Positions 23,478-31,980 of a DNA stretch of 34,324 nucleotides are shown one piece after another. Source of the DNA: an uncultured Rhodospirillaceae bacterium (lineage in GTDB: Bacteria > Pseudomonadota > Alphaproteobacteria > CAAGCB01 > CAG-977); contig USCC01000010.1 in assembly GCA_900553035.1 (NCBI GenBank), positions 1 through 34,324 on the forward strand, given 5' to 3'. The translations under genes and the position numbers were made by a program. The notes beneath the pieces are model-generated. The model made no database searches, had not been told where the DNA came from, and saw nothing but the letters and a program-made list of their open reading frames with translations. How positions within the stretch are numbered: the first letter of the stretch is position 1; every line of letters begins with the position of its first letter.

Positions 23478-24239
23478 TTAGAACGGGCTGACGATATCCA
23501 GAACCTGTCGTCCGTAACGGGGCTGCTGAACGTCGCTCATGGTCCCCTTGCCGCCGTACGCAACGCGCAGTTCGGCAATCTTATCGGACTTGATGGTGTT
23601 CAGCGTCGAGATGTCTTCGCGGCGGATGATGCCCGTCATGTGAAGCTGGCGCATTTCATAGTTGACGCGGACTTCCTGTTTTCCGGAAATGACCAGATTC
23701 CCGTTCGGAAGCACCTGTGTCACAATGGCCGCCATGGTCACGTCGATTTTTTCATTGCGGTCAATTGAGGCATCTCCGGAGATGTCGCGGCTGCTGGTAA
23801 TGTTGAACAGGTTGGACGGATCAACGCCTGCCGGAAAAATTTTCCCGGCATATTTTTCCAGGCCGGCCAGAGCACCGATGCTGAGGCTGTCCTTATCGTC
23901 ACCGCGTTTTTGTTCGGATTTGTTTTCAAGCAGGGCATTGTCGGACACAACAACCCGGACGGTCAGGATATCCCCGACCTGCGAGGCGCGCTGATCCTTG
24001 AAGAATCCTTTGGAACCCGGCCTCCACAGCGAATTTGCGTTCACATAGGGCGTTTGCGGTTCGGGCATGGGCATGTCAATGGGCTTGTAATCCTTCTGTT
24101 TGACCGGGTTTTCAATGCGGGTGAATTCCGGTTCCTGTCCCACGCGGGACAGGCGGCCGAAGATACCGCATCCGGACAGCGCCGAAACAGCGGCGGCCAG
24201 AACCATCATGCGTATCAGTCTGTTTGTTTCTCGTTTCAT
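23478..24239 (-). CDS. flgH: Flagellar L-ring protein FlgH
   Basis: FlgH is the lipoprotein of the outer-membrane L ring through which the flagellar rod passes. The 253-residue protein has a lipoprotein signal with LSGC (Cys24) and the conserved SLWRPGSKGFFKDQRASQVGDILTV segment in two parts (about residues 70-94). The C-terminal half contains LPNGNLVISGKQEVRVNYE and MTGIIRREDIS, all typical. GGGAGG precedes the ATG. Last gene before the terminator of the flgF-flgG-flgA-flgH operon. Confidence 0.95.
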   Translation of the reverse strand: MKRETNRLIRMMVLAAAVSALSGCGIFGRLSRVGQEPEFTRIENPVKQKDYKPIDMPMPEPQTPYVNANSLWRPGSKGFFKDQRASQVGDILTVRVVVSDNALLENKSEQKRGDDKDSLSIGALAGLEKYAGKIFPAGVDPSNLFNITSSRDISGDASIDRNEKIDVTMAAIVTQVLPNGNLVISGKQEVRVNYEMRQLHMTGIIRREDISTLNTIKSDKIAELRVAYGGKGTMSDVQQPRYGRQVLDIVSPF

Positions 24240-24270
24240 TTTTTCCTCCCGTAAAAAATGTTTCCGGTTT

Positions 24271-25266
24271 TTATCGGAGCGGAGCCTCGATAACGACCGT
24301 GTCAGGCCCGGTAACCGTCCCCTGCACGACGTTTTTACTTTGCGTATTCATGACGCGGACGGTATCTCCCAGGCCGCCGTTCTCCAGAGCTTTGCCCTGC
24401 GTGCTGAGCAGGATGCCCTTTTTCGTAAAGGAAAGCGTCACGATTTTGCCTTTGGGAACCATGACCTTTGTCCGGACGTCGTCGTCGCTCAGAACCTGTC
24501 CGGCGCGAACGCCGCGTTTGACTTCCTTGCCGATCAGGTCTTCCAAGCGGGCCGGGACGTCGTTGCGCAGGATGTCTTCGCGCACCAGTTTTATGGCAAC
24601 GTCGCTCTCGGTGATGATCTGTCCGGCGCTCAGGCTTCTCTGAGCCAGCGGCACATTGACGAAGGGAATGGCCTTGCCGTTCAGTTCGACTTTTTCGACG
24701 GTTTTTCCGTTTGAAACAATGCGGGCAATTCCCGAAACAGCGTAGGTCGCCGGCGTGTAGGTTGTTTTCTCTACAGTGATTTCATACGCGGCGTCCACCG
24801 GAAGAACGATGGAAAAACGGTTCTTGTCCAGCATGATCCGAGCCGTTTTCGGCATTCCCTGAACCAGCAGTTCCTTCCGGAAGGCTTCCAGAATCTCGTC
24901 TTTGCCGACTTCTTTGGCGGCGCGGGTGACGGTGATGCGGACGTTTTCGTTTTCGGGCGTCCATTTGATGCCGTACCGTTTTGCCGCCTTAGCCAGCCAG
25001 TCCGCCGTCAGGACGACATCCTTGCCCAGAGCCGGAGCCCTGGAAACCGGCGTGCTGTCCAGATTGTCGTCCAGTCCGCCGAACAGGTCGCCCAGGCGGA
25101 TATATTCGTCATCAACGACGCTTTTTTCACGCAGGGCGACGGGCAGTTCCTGAAGCGCTGATTCCCGGACGTCGGCCGCCGCAGGTTCGTCCCACAGGTC
25201 ATCCCCTGCCGCCGCCGGGGCCGCAAGAAGGGCAAAGACCGAAAAGAGGAACAGAAAACGCTTCAT
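24271..25266 (-). CDS. flgA: Flagellar P-ring assembly chaperone FlgA
   Basis: FlgA is the periplasmic chaperone for P-ring protein FlgI. The 331-residue protein has a signal peptide (MKRFLFLFSVFALLAAPAAAG), an N-terminal domain with RLGDLFGGLDDNLDSTPVSRAPALG in pieces, and the SAF/FlgA core near the end: LSAGQIITESDVAIKLVRED, then LIGKEVKRGVRAGQVLSDDDV. At this length it belongs to the longer alphaproteobacterial type. It lies 12 bases after flgG. Confidence 0.93.
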   Translation of the reverse strand: MKRFLFLFSVFALLAAPAAAGDDLWDEPAAADVRESALQELPVALREKSVVDDEYIRLGDLFGGLDDNLDSTPVSRAPALGKDVVLTADWLAKAAKRYGIKWTPENENVRITVTRAAKEVGKDEILEAFRKELLVQGMPKTARIMLDKNRFSIVLPVDAAYEITVEKTTYTPATYAVSGIARIVSNGKTVEKVELNGKAIPFVNVPLAQRSLSAGQIITESDVAIKLVREDILRNDVPARLEDLIGKEVKRGVRAGQVLSDDDVRTKVMVPKGKIVTLSFTKKGILLSTQGKALENGGLGDTVRVMNTQSKNVVQGTVTGPDTVVIEAPLR

Positions 25267-25278
25267 GTCAAAACTCCG

Positions 25279-26070
25279 TTATGATTTCAGCTGGTTAATG
25301 GTGGACATCATCTGGTCGGACGTCGTGATGACCTTGGAATTCATTTCATAGGCACGCTGAGCGCTGACCAGTTCGGTGATTTCGGACACGACGTTGACGT
25401 TCGAGTTTTCAAGGAAGCCCTGCAAAACCGAACCGAAGCCAAGAGCCGCAGGGACGTCGGTCGTCGGCTGTCCCGACGCGACCGTTTCCATAAACAGGTT
25501 GTCACCGATGGCTTCCAGACCCGCTTCGTTGGAGAAGTTCGCCAGTTCAAGCTGTCCGACGTTGACCTGATCCGTCTGACCGTCAAGCTTGACCCAGACT
25601 TCGCCGGAAGCATTGACGGTGATACCGACGGCGTTTTCGGGAATCGTGATGCCCGGCTGAACCGTATAGCCGTCATGAGTCACAAGGTCGCCGTCCGGGC
25701 TGAGCTGGAACGAACCGTCACGGGTGTAGGCGGTACCCCGGTCGCCCGGCAGGTCGATCTGGAAATAACCGTTGCCCTGAATCGCCAGATCCAGCGTGTT
25801 ATCCGTGTTCAGAACCGATCCATGTTCGGCAATCCGATAGACGGAAGCCGTTTTGACGCCGAGACCCAGCTGGACGCCGGCCGGGACAATCGTGCCGGAA
25901 TCGGACGAATTCGCTCCGACGCGGCGCATGTTTTGGTAAAGAAGGTCGTGAAATTCGGCTCGGCGGCGCGAGTAGGCCGTCGTGTTCATGTTTGCGATGT
26001 TGTTTGAAATGATTTCGACGTTTGTCTGCTGAGCCAGCATGCCGGTGGCGCCGATATGAAGAGATCTCAT
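25279..26070 (-). CDS. flgG: Flagellar distal rod protein FlgG
   Basis: FlgG forms the distal rod. The 263-residue protein begins MRSLHIGATGMLAQQTNVEI with the rod-type N-terminal helix and SNNIANMNTTAYSRRRAEFHDL, has the specific insert VGANSSDSGTIVPAGVQLG, and ends with VSEITELVSAQRAYEMNSKV, the classic C-terminal helix. Length and all landmarks are normal. AAGGAGT lies upstream. It lies 21 bases after flgF. Confidence 0.96.
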   Translation of the reverse strand: MRSLHIGATGMLAQQTNVEIISNNIANMNTTAYSRRRAEFHDLLYQNMRRVGANSSDSGTIVPAGVQLGLGVKTASVYRIAEHGSVLNTDNTLDLAIQGNGYFQIDLPGDRGTAYTRDGSFQLSPDGDLVTHDGYTVQPGITIPENAVGITVNASGEVWVKLDGQTDQVNVGQLELANFSNEAGLEAIGDNLFMETVASGQPTTDVPAALGFGSVLQGFLENSNVNVVSEITELVSAQRAYEMNSKVITTSDQMMSTINQLKS

Positions 26071-26091
26071 GTCCTGTACTCCTTCTTCGCG

Positions 26092-26835
26092 TTATTGTCC
26101 GCCCGCCCGGGCAAAGGCCTGAATGGCGTTCTGGCGGCGCGTATGTTCGGTATCAATCATTTTCTGGACGTTTTCATACGCCCTTTGAAGTTTAATCATC
26201 TGTGTCATTTCCATGACGGCGTTGACATTGGATTTTTCAAGCATTCCCTGTTCAAGTTCCGGACGGACGGCGGTCATCGGATTGCCTTCCAGCGTTTCAA
26301 ACAGGCCGCTGTGGGTGGCACGCAGTTTCTGCGGATCCTGAAATTCGACGACCTGAAACGTTGCAACGTTGCCGTTTTCCGTGGAAAGGGAACCGTCGCG
26401 GGCGACGTTGATCTGCGTTTCCTGCGGCGCGATGACGATCGGCCGGTTGCTGTCGTCCATGACGGGGTAACCGTCGGCGGTGACAACCATGCCGTCCGGG
26501 TTGAGTTTGAACTGTCCGTCGCGGGTGTAGCGGATGCCGTCCGGCGTTTCGACAACGAAATAACCGTCGCCGTGGATGGCCAGATCAAGCGGGTTCCCTG
26601 TCGAGGAAAGAGCGCCCGGCGTAAAATCGCGGACGATGCCGAAATCGTGGACAAAGGAAAGGCGGTCGTCCAGAAGCTTCTCGTCCGTCTTGCTTTTTGA
26701 CAGATATTCCGTGAAATGGGGCTGGAGGCTTTTATAGCCGACCGTATTCATGTTGGCCAGGTTGTTTGCCACCATGTCCAGCTGGTTCCATAGGCCGGTC
26801 TGACGCGCCAGGGCAATGTATAATGTGTTTTCCAT
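26092..26835 (-). CDS. flgF: Flagellar proximal rod protein FlgF
   Basis: FlgF is a proximal rod subunit. The 247-residue protein starts MENTLYIALARQTGLWNQLD, continues with VANNLANMNTVGYKSLQPHF, has the central beta domain (DLAIHGDGYFVVETPDGIRY), and ends with MTQMIKLQRAYENVQKMID. These are the usual rod/hook signatures, and the ALARQTGLWNQLDMVANN start separates it from FlgG. It is the first gene of the operon, directly after the sigma-54 promoter. Confidence 0.95.
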   Translation of the reverse strand: MENTLYIALARQTGLWNQLDMVANNLANMNTVGYKSLQPHFTEYLSKSKTDEKLLDDRLSFVHDFGIVRDFTPGALSSTGNPLDLAIHGDGYFVVETPDGIRYTRDGQFKLNPDGMVVTADGYPVMDDSNRPIVIAPQETQINVARDGSLSTENGNVATFQVVEFQDPQKLRATHSGLFETLEGNPMTAVRPELEQGMLEKSNVNAVMEMTQMIKLQRAYENVQKMIDTEHTRRQNAIQAFARAGGQ

Positions 26836-26885
26836 GTCTTTCCGTCTCCTGCGTCCGTACGCAAAAAATGTGTCGAAATTGAATA

Positions 26886-26901
26886 TGCAAAAGGCGTGCC
26901 A
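26886..26901 (-). promoter_or_regulatory. Sigma-54 (RpoN) promoter of the flgF operon
   Basis: On the minus strand the -24 element TGGCACG (26901-26895) and the -12 element TTGCA (26890-26886) are separated by four bases, an exact match to the RpoN consensus TGGCACG-N4-TTGCA. It lies 50 bases before the flgF ATG. Sigma-54 promoters drive rod, ring and hook genes in Caulobacter and relatives. Such promoters need an enhancer-binding activator, which is not in this window. Confidence 0.85.
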
Positions 26902-27024
26902 AAATTAAAAATATCGAACTTCTCTTGAAATGACGGACGGATAAAAATATGTTTTCCTATAACCTGTTATTAACTAAAACACGGTATAAGGAAAGAATAC
27001 GGTAAGTTTTCAAAGGAATACGGA

Positions 27025-27567
27025 ATGGCGGACACTTTGCAGAACGATGCGTCAAACGAAACGGAAACCGTTGACGTGGGCGTCGGAAACGGGCACAAGC
27101 GGAAGATAGTCATGTTTCTTCTGCCGATTCTTTTGGTGATCGGCGCGGTTGTCGGGGTTTACTTCTCCGGGGTTGCGGATTCCTTTTTTTCCGTTTCGGA
27201 AAAGTCGGACGCCGCTGATTCACCGGAGGCGGCCGACGTTCCCAAAGCGGAAAGGACGGGCGTGGCGTTTTACGACGTGCCGGAAATTCTGGTCAATCTG
27301 TCGTCGCGTTCCGGACAGAAGCCTGTTTATTTCAAGATAAAGGTGTCTCTTGAACTGACGTCTCCGGATGACGCGCCGAAAGTCGAACGGCTTCTGCCCC
27401 GCGTCATTGACAGCATGCAGTTCTATCTGCGTGAAATGCGTATGGAAGAACTGCAGGGATCAATGGGAACCTACCGTTTGAAAGAAGAACTGATTGAACG
27501 TATGAACAAGATTCTGGCGCCGGTGAAAATCAAGGATGTTTTGTTCAGGGATATTTTGATTCAGTAA
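27025..27567 (+). CDS. fliL: Flagellar basal-body protein FliL
   Basis: FliL surrounds the stators at the basal body and supports motor output. The 180-residue protein has an acidic cytoplasmic N-terminus, one membrane helix (about residues 28-49, after KRK), and a periplasmic stomatin-like domain with FYDVPEILVNLSSRSGQKPVY and the ending IKDVLFRDILIQ, typical of FliL. Its stop is followed directly by the fliM region. The 189-base gap to divergent flgF contains the sigma-54 promoter of the other strand; no clear plus-strand promoter was recognised. Confidence 0.93.
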   Translation: MADTLQNDASNETETVDVGVGNGHKRKIVMFLLPILLVIGAVVGVYFSGVADSFFSVSEKSDAADSPEAADVPKAERTGVAFYDVPEILVNLSSRSGQKPVYFKIKVSLELTSPDDAPKVERLLPRVIDSMQFYLREMRMEELQGSMGTYRLKEELIERMNKILAPVKIKDVLFRDILIQ

Positions 27568-27591
27568 GTGGAAGACGTGCAGGAAAAGCGG

Positions 27592-28701
27592 ATGGCCGAT
27601 AATCAGGAAAACGACGAAAAACAGGAAACGCCGGAAAACATCGGGGATGAAACCGAAACGGCGGCCGCAGAGAGAGACGATGCCTGGGAAGCGGCTGCGG
27701 CTCGGGAAGACGAGGATCCGTTCGGAAGCGACTCGTCCTCTTCCCGTATGCTGAATCAGGATGAAATCGACAGCCTGCTGGGATTCAGTGAAGAGGCGGC
27801 CTCTGACGCGGAACAGACGGGTATTCAGGCTCTGCTGAATTCATCGACGGTTTCCTACGAACGCCTGCCGATGCTGGAAATCGTTTTCGACCGTCTGGTT
27901 CGTATGATGTCGACTTCGTTGCGTAACTTTACGCAGGACAACGTTGAAGTCACGCTGGACAGCATTGTTTCACTGCGTTTCGGCGACTACCTGAATTCGA
28001 TTCCTCTTCCGGCGATGATGACGGTTTTCAAGGCCGAAGAGTGGGATAACTATGGTCTTCTGACGGTGGATTCGTCGCTGATTTACTCGACGGTGGACGT
28101 CCTTCTGGGCGGACGGCGCGGAACTGCCGCCATGCGGATTGAAGGACGACCCTATACGACAATTGAACGCAACCTGGTCGAGCGGATGATTCACGTCATT
28201 CTTTCCGACCTGTCGGCGGCGTTCGACCCGCTGAGCCCGGTGACGTTCCGCTTTGACCGTCTGGAAACAAACCCGCGTTTTGCGACGATTTCACGGCCCT
28301 CAAACGCCGCTGTCGTCGCCAAGCTCCGGATCGATATGGAAGATCGCGGCGGGCGGCTGGAACTGCTTCTGCCGTATGCGACCCTTGAACCGGTGCGCGA
28401 GTTGTTGCTCCAGATGTTCATGGGTGAAAAATTCGGCCGCGACAGCATCTGGGAGACTCACCTGGCCGAAGAGCTCTGGCTGACCGAGGTGGATATGAAC
28501 GCAGTGCTGGATCGCCAGATGATGCCCCTGAAGTCCATTCTGGACTGGAAGGTCGGTTCACGGCTTCTGCTGAATGCGACACCGGATTCCGAAGTCGAGC
28601 TTCTGTGCGGTGACGTTCCCATGTTTTACGGCCGTATGGGACGCAAGGGGTCGCACATTGCCATCCAGATTGAAGACAAAATTAAACGGCAGAAGGATTA
28701 A
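27592..28701 (+). CDS. fliM: Flagellar motor switch protein FliM
   Basis: FliM links CheY-phosphate binding to rotation reversal in the C ring. The 369-residue protein carries the CheY-binding motif LNQDEIDSLLGF, but at about residues 54-65 behind a long acidic, low-complexity extension; in most FliM proteins it sits at the very N-terminus. The middle domain (ERLPMLEIVFDRLVRMMSTSLRN onward) and the C-terminal SpoA/FliN-like domain (LKSILDWKVGSRLLLN) are normal. AGGA seven bases upstream favours ATG 27592 over a GTG at 27568 that directly follows the fliL stop. Confidence 0.94.
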   Translation: MADNQENDEKQETPENIGDETETAAAERDDAWEAAAAREDEDPFGSDSSSSRMLNQDEIDSLLGFSEEAASDAEQTGIQALLNSSTVSYERLPMLEIVFDRLVRMMSTSLRNFTQDNVEVTLDSIVSLRFGDYLNSIPLPAMMTVFKAEEWDNYGLLTVDSSLIYSTVDVLLGGRRGTAAMRIEGRPYTTIERNLVERMIHVILSDLSAAFDPLSPVTFRFDRLETNPRFATISRPSNAAVVAKLRIDMEDRGGRLELLLPYATLEPVRELLLQMFMGEKFGRDSIWETHLAEELWLTEVDMNAVLDRQMMPLKSILDWKVGSRLLLNATPDSEVELLCGDVPMFYGRMGRKGSHIAIQIEDKIKRQKD

Positions 28702-28705
28702 GCGC

Positions 28706-29290
28706 ATGTCGGTTGAACTGCTCCTGAACGTCATTATCATTTGCCTTTTGGTGCCGACGATTATTTTCGCCGTCATCCTGAACAAGCGTCTTGAGGTCTT
28801 GCGCAACAGCCGGAACGACTTGGGTCGGCTGATTGAGGCGTTCAACGAGGCGACCACGCGCGCCGAGGCCGGGATTCCCCGCCTGAAACAGGCCGCAGAC
28901 AGCGCCGGAGCGCATCTGAAGGAACAGATCCAGAAAGCCCAGGCTCTGCGTGATGACATGGCGTTCATGGTTGAACGCGCCGAAGCTTCGACGGCCCGCC
29001 TGGAAGGGGCTTTGCGTCCGTCGCCGCGTTCCGTCCCCGAAAAGGCGCCGTCCGAAGCCGCGCCCGTTGCCCGATCCGAGCCGCGCGGACGGAAACGTCC
29101 CCTGGTCGAAAGCCCGGATGAAATCATGTCTTCGGCGGTATCTGTTGCCGAAGACATCCTGCGCGACAGTTCCGCGCGTTCCGCAAAGAACCCGAAAAAG
29201 GGGTTCGGCGGTTTTAACCCGCCCGAGGCGGACGATGAACGTTCGGAAGCCGAACGCGAATTGTTGAAAGCATTGCAGTCGATGCGGTAG
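28706..29290 (+). CDS. DUF6468-type flagellar cluster protein
   Basis: A 194-residue protein with one N-terminal membrane helix (about residues 4-24, LLLNVIIICLLVPTIIFAVIL) and a long charged, probably coiled-coil region (ILNKRLEVLRNSRNDLGRLIEAF and on to about residue 100). A Pro/Ala/Arg-rich, disordered tail follows. Proteins of this make-up occur between fliM and the MotE-like gene in Rhodospirillales-type flagellar clusters. Its function is not established. It starts five bases after the fliM stop and is clearly cotranscribed. Confidence 0.72.
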   Translation: MSVELLLNVIIICLLVPTIIFAVILNKRLEVLRNSRNDLGRLIEAFNEATTRAEAGIPRLKQAADSAGAHLKEQIQKAQALRDDMAFMVERAEASTARLEGALRPSPRSVPEKAPSEAAPVARSEPRGRKRPLVESPDEIMSSAVSVAEDILRDSSARSAKNPKKGFGGFNPPEADDERSEAERELLKALQSMR

Positions 29291-29301
29291 GAGAACGTCG
29301 G

Positions 29302-30054
29302 ATGATCGAAGAAAAAGCTTCCGTTTCCCCAAAAGGGAAAAGTGCCGCGAAAAAAGTGAAGCGGGCGCGTTTCCGCCTTCTGCCGCTGGTCATTTTCTTT
29401 TCCGTGCTGATGTTCAGCGTCCGGGTCGGCGTCCTGTGGCGCAGCCTGTTCCTGACTGAAGCACAGCAGGAGCTTGCCGTTTCCGGCGTCGCCGTGGGCA
29501 AGGTGCAGGCTCAGAGCCAACAGGAGGATTTGTCAAAGGTCGCACGTGAGGCGCAGAACGGAACCGCGCCTCAGACCCCGATGGGGGCCGGTATGAAAAC
29601 GCCGGATTCCTCGTTCAGTCAGTCGGAACTGGAAGTGCTTCAGAAACTGGCTCAGCGCCGGGAAGAGCTGGACGTCCGTGAGCGTAAAATCGAACAGCAG
29701 GCCGCCGTGTTGAAGGCGGCTGAGGCGCAGATTGACGCCAAGGTCGCCAAACTCAGAGAGCTGGAAGAGGCAATCAAGAAGCTGGTCGGCGTTTACGATG
29801 AAAAAGAACGTGAACGTCTGACGAACCTGGTGAAGATTTATTCGACGATGAAGCCGAAGGACGCCGCACGCCTGTTCAACGACATGGAAATGGATCTGCT
29901 GACCCGAATCTTTGAAGGGATGAAGGAGGCAAAATCCGCTCCGATTCTGGCGGCCATGGAACCCGCGAAGGCGACGGCTCTGACATCCGAACTGGCCAAC
30001 AGGAAAGCGCTTCCCGGGTTTGAAGACCTGGGCGGCCCCGCGCCGAAAAAATAA
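29302..30054 (+). CDS. MotE-like flagellar protein with MgtE-N-type domain
   Basis: A 250-residue protein with a membrane helix at about residues 26-44, a Gln-rich linker, a coiled coil at about 110-165 (ELDVRERKIEQQAAVLKAAEAQI), and a C-terminal MgtE intracellular-type helical domain (VKIYSTMKPKDAARLFNDME, then LTRIFEGMKEAKSAPILAAM). This arrangement matches MotE, a periplasmic chaperone for MotC in Rhizobium, and FliJ-region proteins of other alphaproteobacteria. The role here is inferred from that. Confidence 0.78.
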   Translation: MIEEKASVSPKGKSAAKKVKRARFRLLPLVIFFSVLMFSVRVGVLWRSLFLTEAQQELAVSGVAVGKVQAQSQQEDLSKVAREAQNGTAPQTPMGAGMKTPDSSFSQSELEVLQKLAQRREELDVRERKIEQQAAVLKAAEAQIDAKVAKLRELEEAIKKLVGVYDEKERERLTNLVKIYSTMKPKDAARLFNDMEMDLLTRIFEGMKEAKSAPILAAMEPAKATALTSELANRKALPGFEDLGGPAPKK

Positions 30055-30132
30055 AGCCCCCCTCATTTGAGGCTTTCATAAAAAATAAAGATAAACTAAA
30101 CTGCATTATCACTTCATGAAATGAGGAAAATA

Positions 30133-30522
30133 ATGTCTGTAAACAAAGAAATGAAGGTGCTGATCGTTGACGATTACCAGACAATGCGCCGGGTGATCTG
30201 CAACCTGTTCAACCAGATCGGATTTGAAGGCACCCTCGAGGCCGGAACGACCCATGAAGCCCTGGATCTTTTGAAAAAGGAAGGATCCTGCGGGCTGATC
30301 GTTTTCGACTGGCACACCGGCCCGATGAAGGGCGAGGATTTTCTGGCGGCGGTCCGCGCGGATGAAGCGCTGAAAGATATTCCCTTCGTCGTCGTCAGTT
30401 CGGAAAGCAGCGACGCCCAGTTCGCCGCGATGAAGGAGGTCGGCGTTTCCGACTTTATTGCAAAACCGTTTACAAAGGCGACGCTGAAAAAACGCATGAT
30501 GAACCTGTTCGGTTCCTTTTAG
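30133..30522 (+). CDS. CheY-like single-domain response regulator
   Basis: A 129-residue receiver domain alone. Acidic pocket residues Asp13-Asp14 (IVDDY), phosphoacceptor Asp59 in LIVFDWHTGPMKG, Ser90 (VVVSS) in the Thr/Ser position and Lys111 in IAKPF are all present, so it should be phosphorylated by a histidine kinase. The loop after Asp59 reads HTGPMKG instead of the usual NMPxMDG. Being next to fliM makes it a likely motor-switch ligand. GAGGA places the start at 30133 rather than 30121. No kinase or other che gene is in the window. Confidence 0.88.
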   Translation: MSVNKEMKVLIVDDYQTMRRVICNLFNQIGFEGTLEAGTTHEALDLLKKEGSCGLIVFDWHTGPMKGEDFLAAVRADEALKDIPFVVVSSESSDAQFAAMKEVGVSDFIAKPFTKATLKKRMMNLFGSF

Positions 30523-30557
30523 ATCCGGACAGAACGGACGCCGGAAAGGTTGGGCGA

Positions 30558-31255
30558 ATGAAAAGACGCGGAATGTTTTGGGCGGTTCTTCTGGCCGCGG
30601 GACTGTTCGTCCTGCGGGCGGCGGCGGCCGAACTGACTCTTTCGCCCGAGGTTTATGACGGTTTTTCCCGCGTTGAATTCCGATGGGAATTTCCGACCGA
30701 ATACAAAATCCGCCAAAAAGACGATCGTCTGGAAATTTCCTTTTCCCGTCCCGTGGATCAGGACGTGTCTTCAATTCCCCGCAGACTGCGGGATTCCGTT
30801 CGTTCCGCAGAACTGTCCCGGGATCGGCGCACGCTTGTCATGCGGCTGTCGCGGCCGTTCGTCGTGCGGGATTTCAGCACGGAGAACGATGTCGTCCTGG
30901 ATCTGCTGGGGGCGAATGATCCGAAAAACGCCCCGCCGGGGGGGGCGGCGCCCGCTCCCGCATCTCCTGCCGTACGTTCCCGGCCTGCATCTCCTCTCCG
31001 CCTTTTTGCTGTTCAGCGCCGCGGATTGGATCAAATCGTCTTTTCATGGGATAAGCCGGTTCCTTTCACGGAAACAAACGGAAAGGGGACATACGAACTT
31101 TCCTTTGATTCCCCCGTTTCGCCCCGTGTCGTCGATATGACTCAGGTCGTTGCCGTTTTGCCGGCACGCCTTCAGAACTGGCATCTGTCCTCTTCGGGGG
31201 GAAAGCTCCTGTTGTCGGGATCGGTGCCGGAAGGGTATCGGGTCTGGGCGGAAAA
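30558..31255 (+). CDS. Secreted beta-rich flagellar-cluster protein, N-terminal part (interrupted by foreign sequence)
   Basis: The first 232 codons of a gene whose remainder is missing. It has a signal peptide (cut near LRAAAAEL) and two related beta-rich modules, about residues 24-115 (SRVEFRWEFPTEYKIRQ...LEISFSRPV) and 148-232 (QIVFSWDKPVPF...YELSFDSPV), separated by a Pro/Ala linker. They look like AMIN-type modules. In related genomes a gene in this place may continue into a large TPR protein; that is inference. The frame continues without a stop into a clostridial RecG fragment at the join near 31255. Confidence 0.6.
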
Positions 31256-31270
31256 AAAGGGGCGGCAGGT
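31246..31270. other. Chimeric join between alphaproteobacterial and clostridial DNA
   Basis: Up to about codon 231 of the frame the protein is the secreted beta-rich type, and from GRQVYLVCPAIED on it is RecG. The short shared sequence GAAAAAAAGGGG at the boundary (31251-31262) is where the two could have been joined. Codon choice also changes here, from GTC/GCG/CCG/GAA-rich to CTG/GCC/ACC-rich usage. Confidence 0.85.
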
Positions 31271-31910
31271 GTATCTGGTCTGCCCCGCCATCGAGGACAC
31301 ACCGGATGGCGGGCTGAACGCCGTCAAGAGCTACTACGAGGACATTGCCAAAGCCCTGCTGCCGGAGCGCCGGGTAGGCCTGATGCACGGCAAGCTCAAA
31401 CCCAAGGAGAAAGCTGCCGTGATGGAGGACTTCAAAGCCGGACGGCTGGACGCACTGGTGTCCACCACCGTCATTGAGGTGGGTGTGGATGTGCCCAATG
31501 CCAGCGTAATGGTGATTGAAAACGCAGAGCGCTACGGTCTGAGCGCCCTGCATCAGCTGCGCGGCCGCGTGGGACGCGGTGCAGCGGAGAGCTGGTGCTT
31601 TCTTGTCAGCGACAACCAAAGCGAAAACGTACAAAAGCGGCTGAAATTTTTGTGCAGCACCACGGACGGCTTTGCGGTGGCGCAGTACGACCTGGAGACC
31701 CGCGGCCCCGGCGACTTTTTCGGCAGCCGCCAGCACGGCCTGCCCACCCTGCAGATCGCCGACCTGATGAACGACACCCGCACCCTGCACGCTGCGCAGG
31801 CGGAAGCCGTTGCCATGCTGGCCGACGACCCGCTGCTGGAAGCGCCGGAGCACGCACTGCTGGAACAGCAGGTGCAGCAGATGTTCGAGAAAGCCGGAGC
31901 CATGAACTGA
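31256..31910 (+). pseudogene. recG: ATP-dependent DNA helicase RecG, C-terminal fragment (clostridial)
   Basis: About 217 residues of the end of RecG, the helicase that regresses stalled replication forks. Present are the second RecA-like domain motifs: GLMHGKLKPKEKAAVM, VSTTVIEVGVDVPNASVMVI (motif V) and LHQLRGRVGRG (motif VI), followed by the C-terminal region with ETRGPGDFFGSRQHGLPTLQI. The wedge domain, Walker A and motifs II-III are missing because the fragment begins at the chimeric join. In its own genome the gene is probably whole. The next gene is convergent. Confidence 0.9.
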
Positions 31911-31951
31911 TCCGGAGGTTTTTTGCGCACAAGCAACAGCAAATGCAAAAA

Positions 31952-31974
31952 CCGCTGCACGGCTGGTGCAGCGG
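31952..31974 (-). terminator. Rho-independent terminator after the metallophosphoesterase
   Basis: CCGCTGCAC / GTGCAGCGG, nine base pairs with a five-base loop; read on minus it is followed by TTTTTGC. It lies seven bases after the gene and also close to the end of recG. Confidence 0.85.
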
Positions 31975-31980
31975 CCCCTG

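Noticed and set aside
30051..30077. A terminator between the MotE-like gene and the CheY-like gene
   Set aside because: The stem is interrupted by a four-C bulge and no T-run follows; genes are probably still linked.
30558..31910. A 450-residue fusion of a secreted protein and a helicase
   Set aside because: The helicase half lacks ATP-binding motifs and belongs to a different phylum's codon style; a chimeric join explains it better than a new protein.
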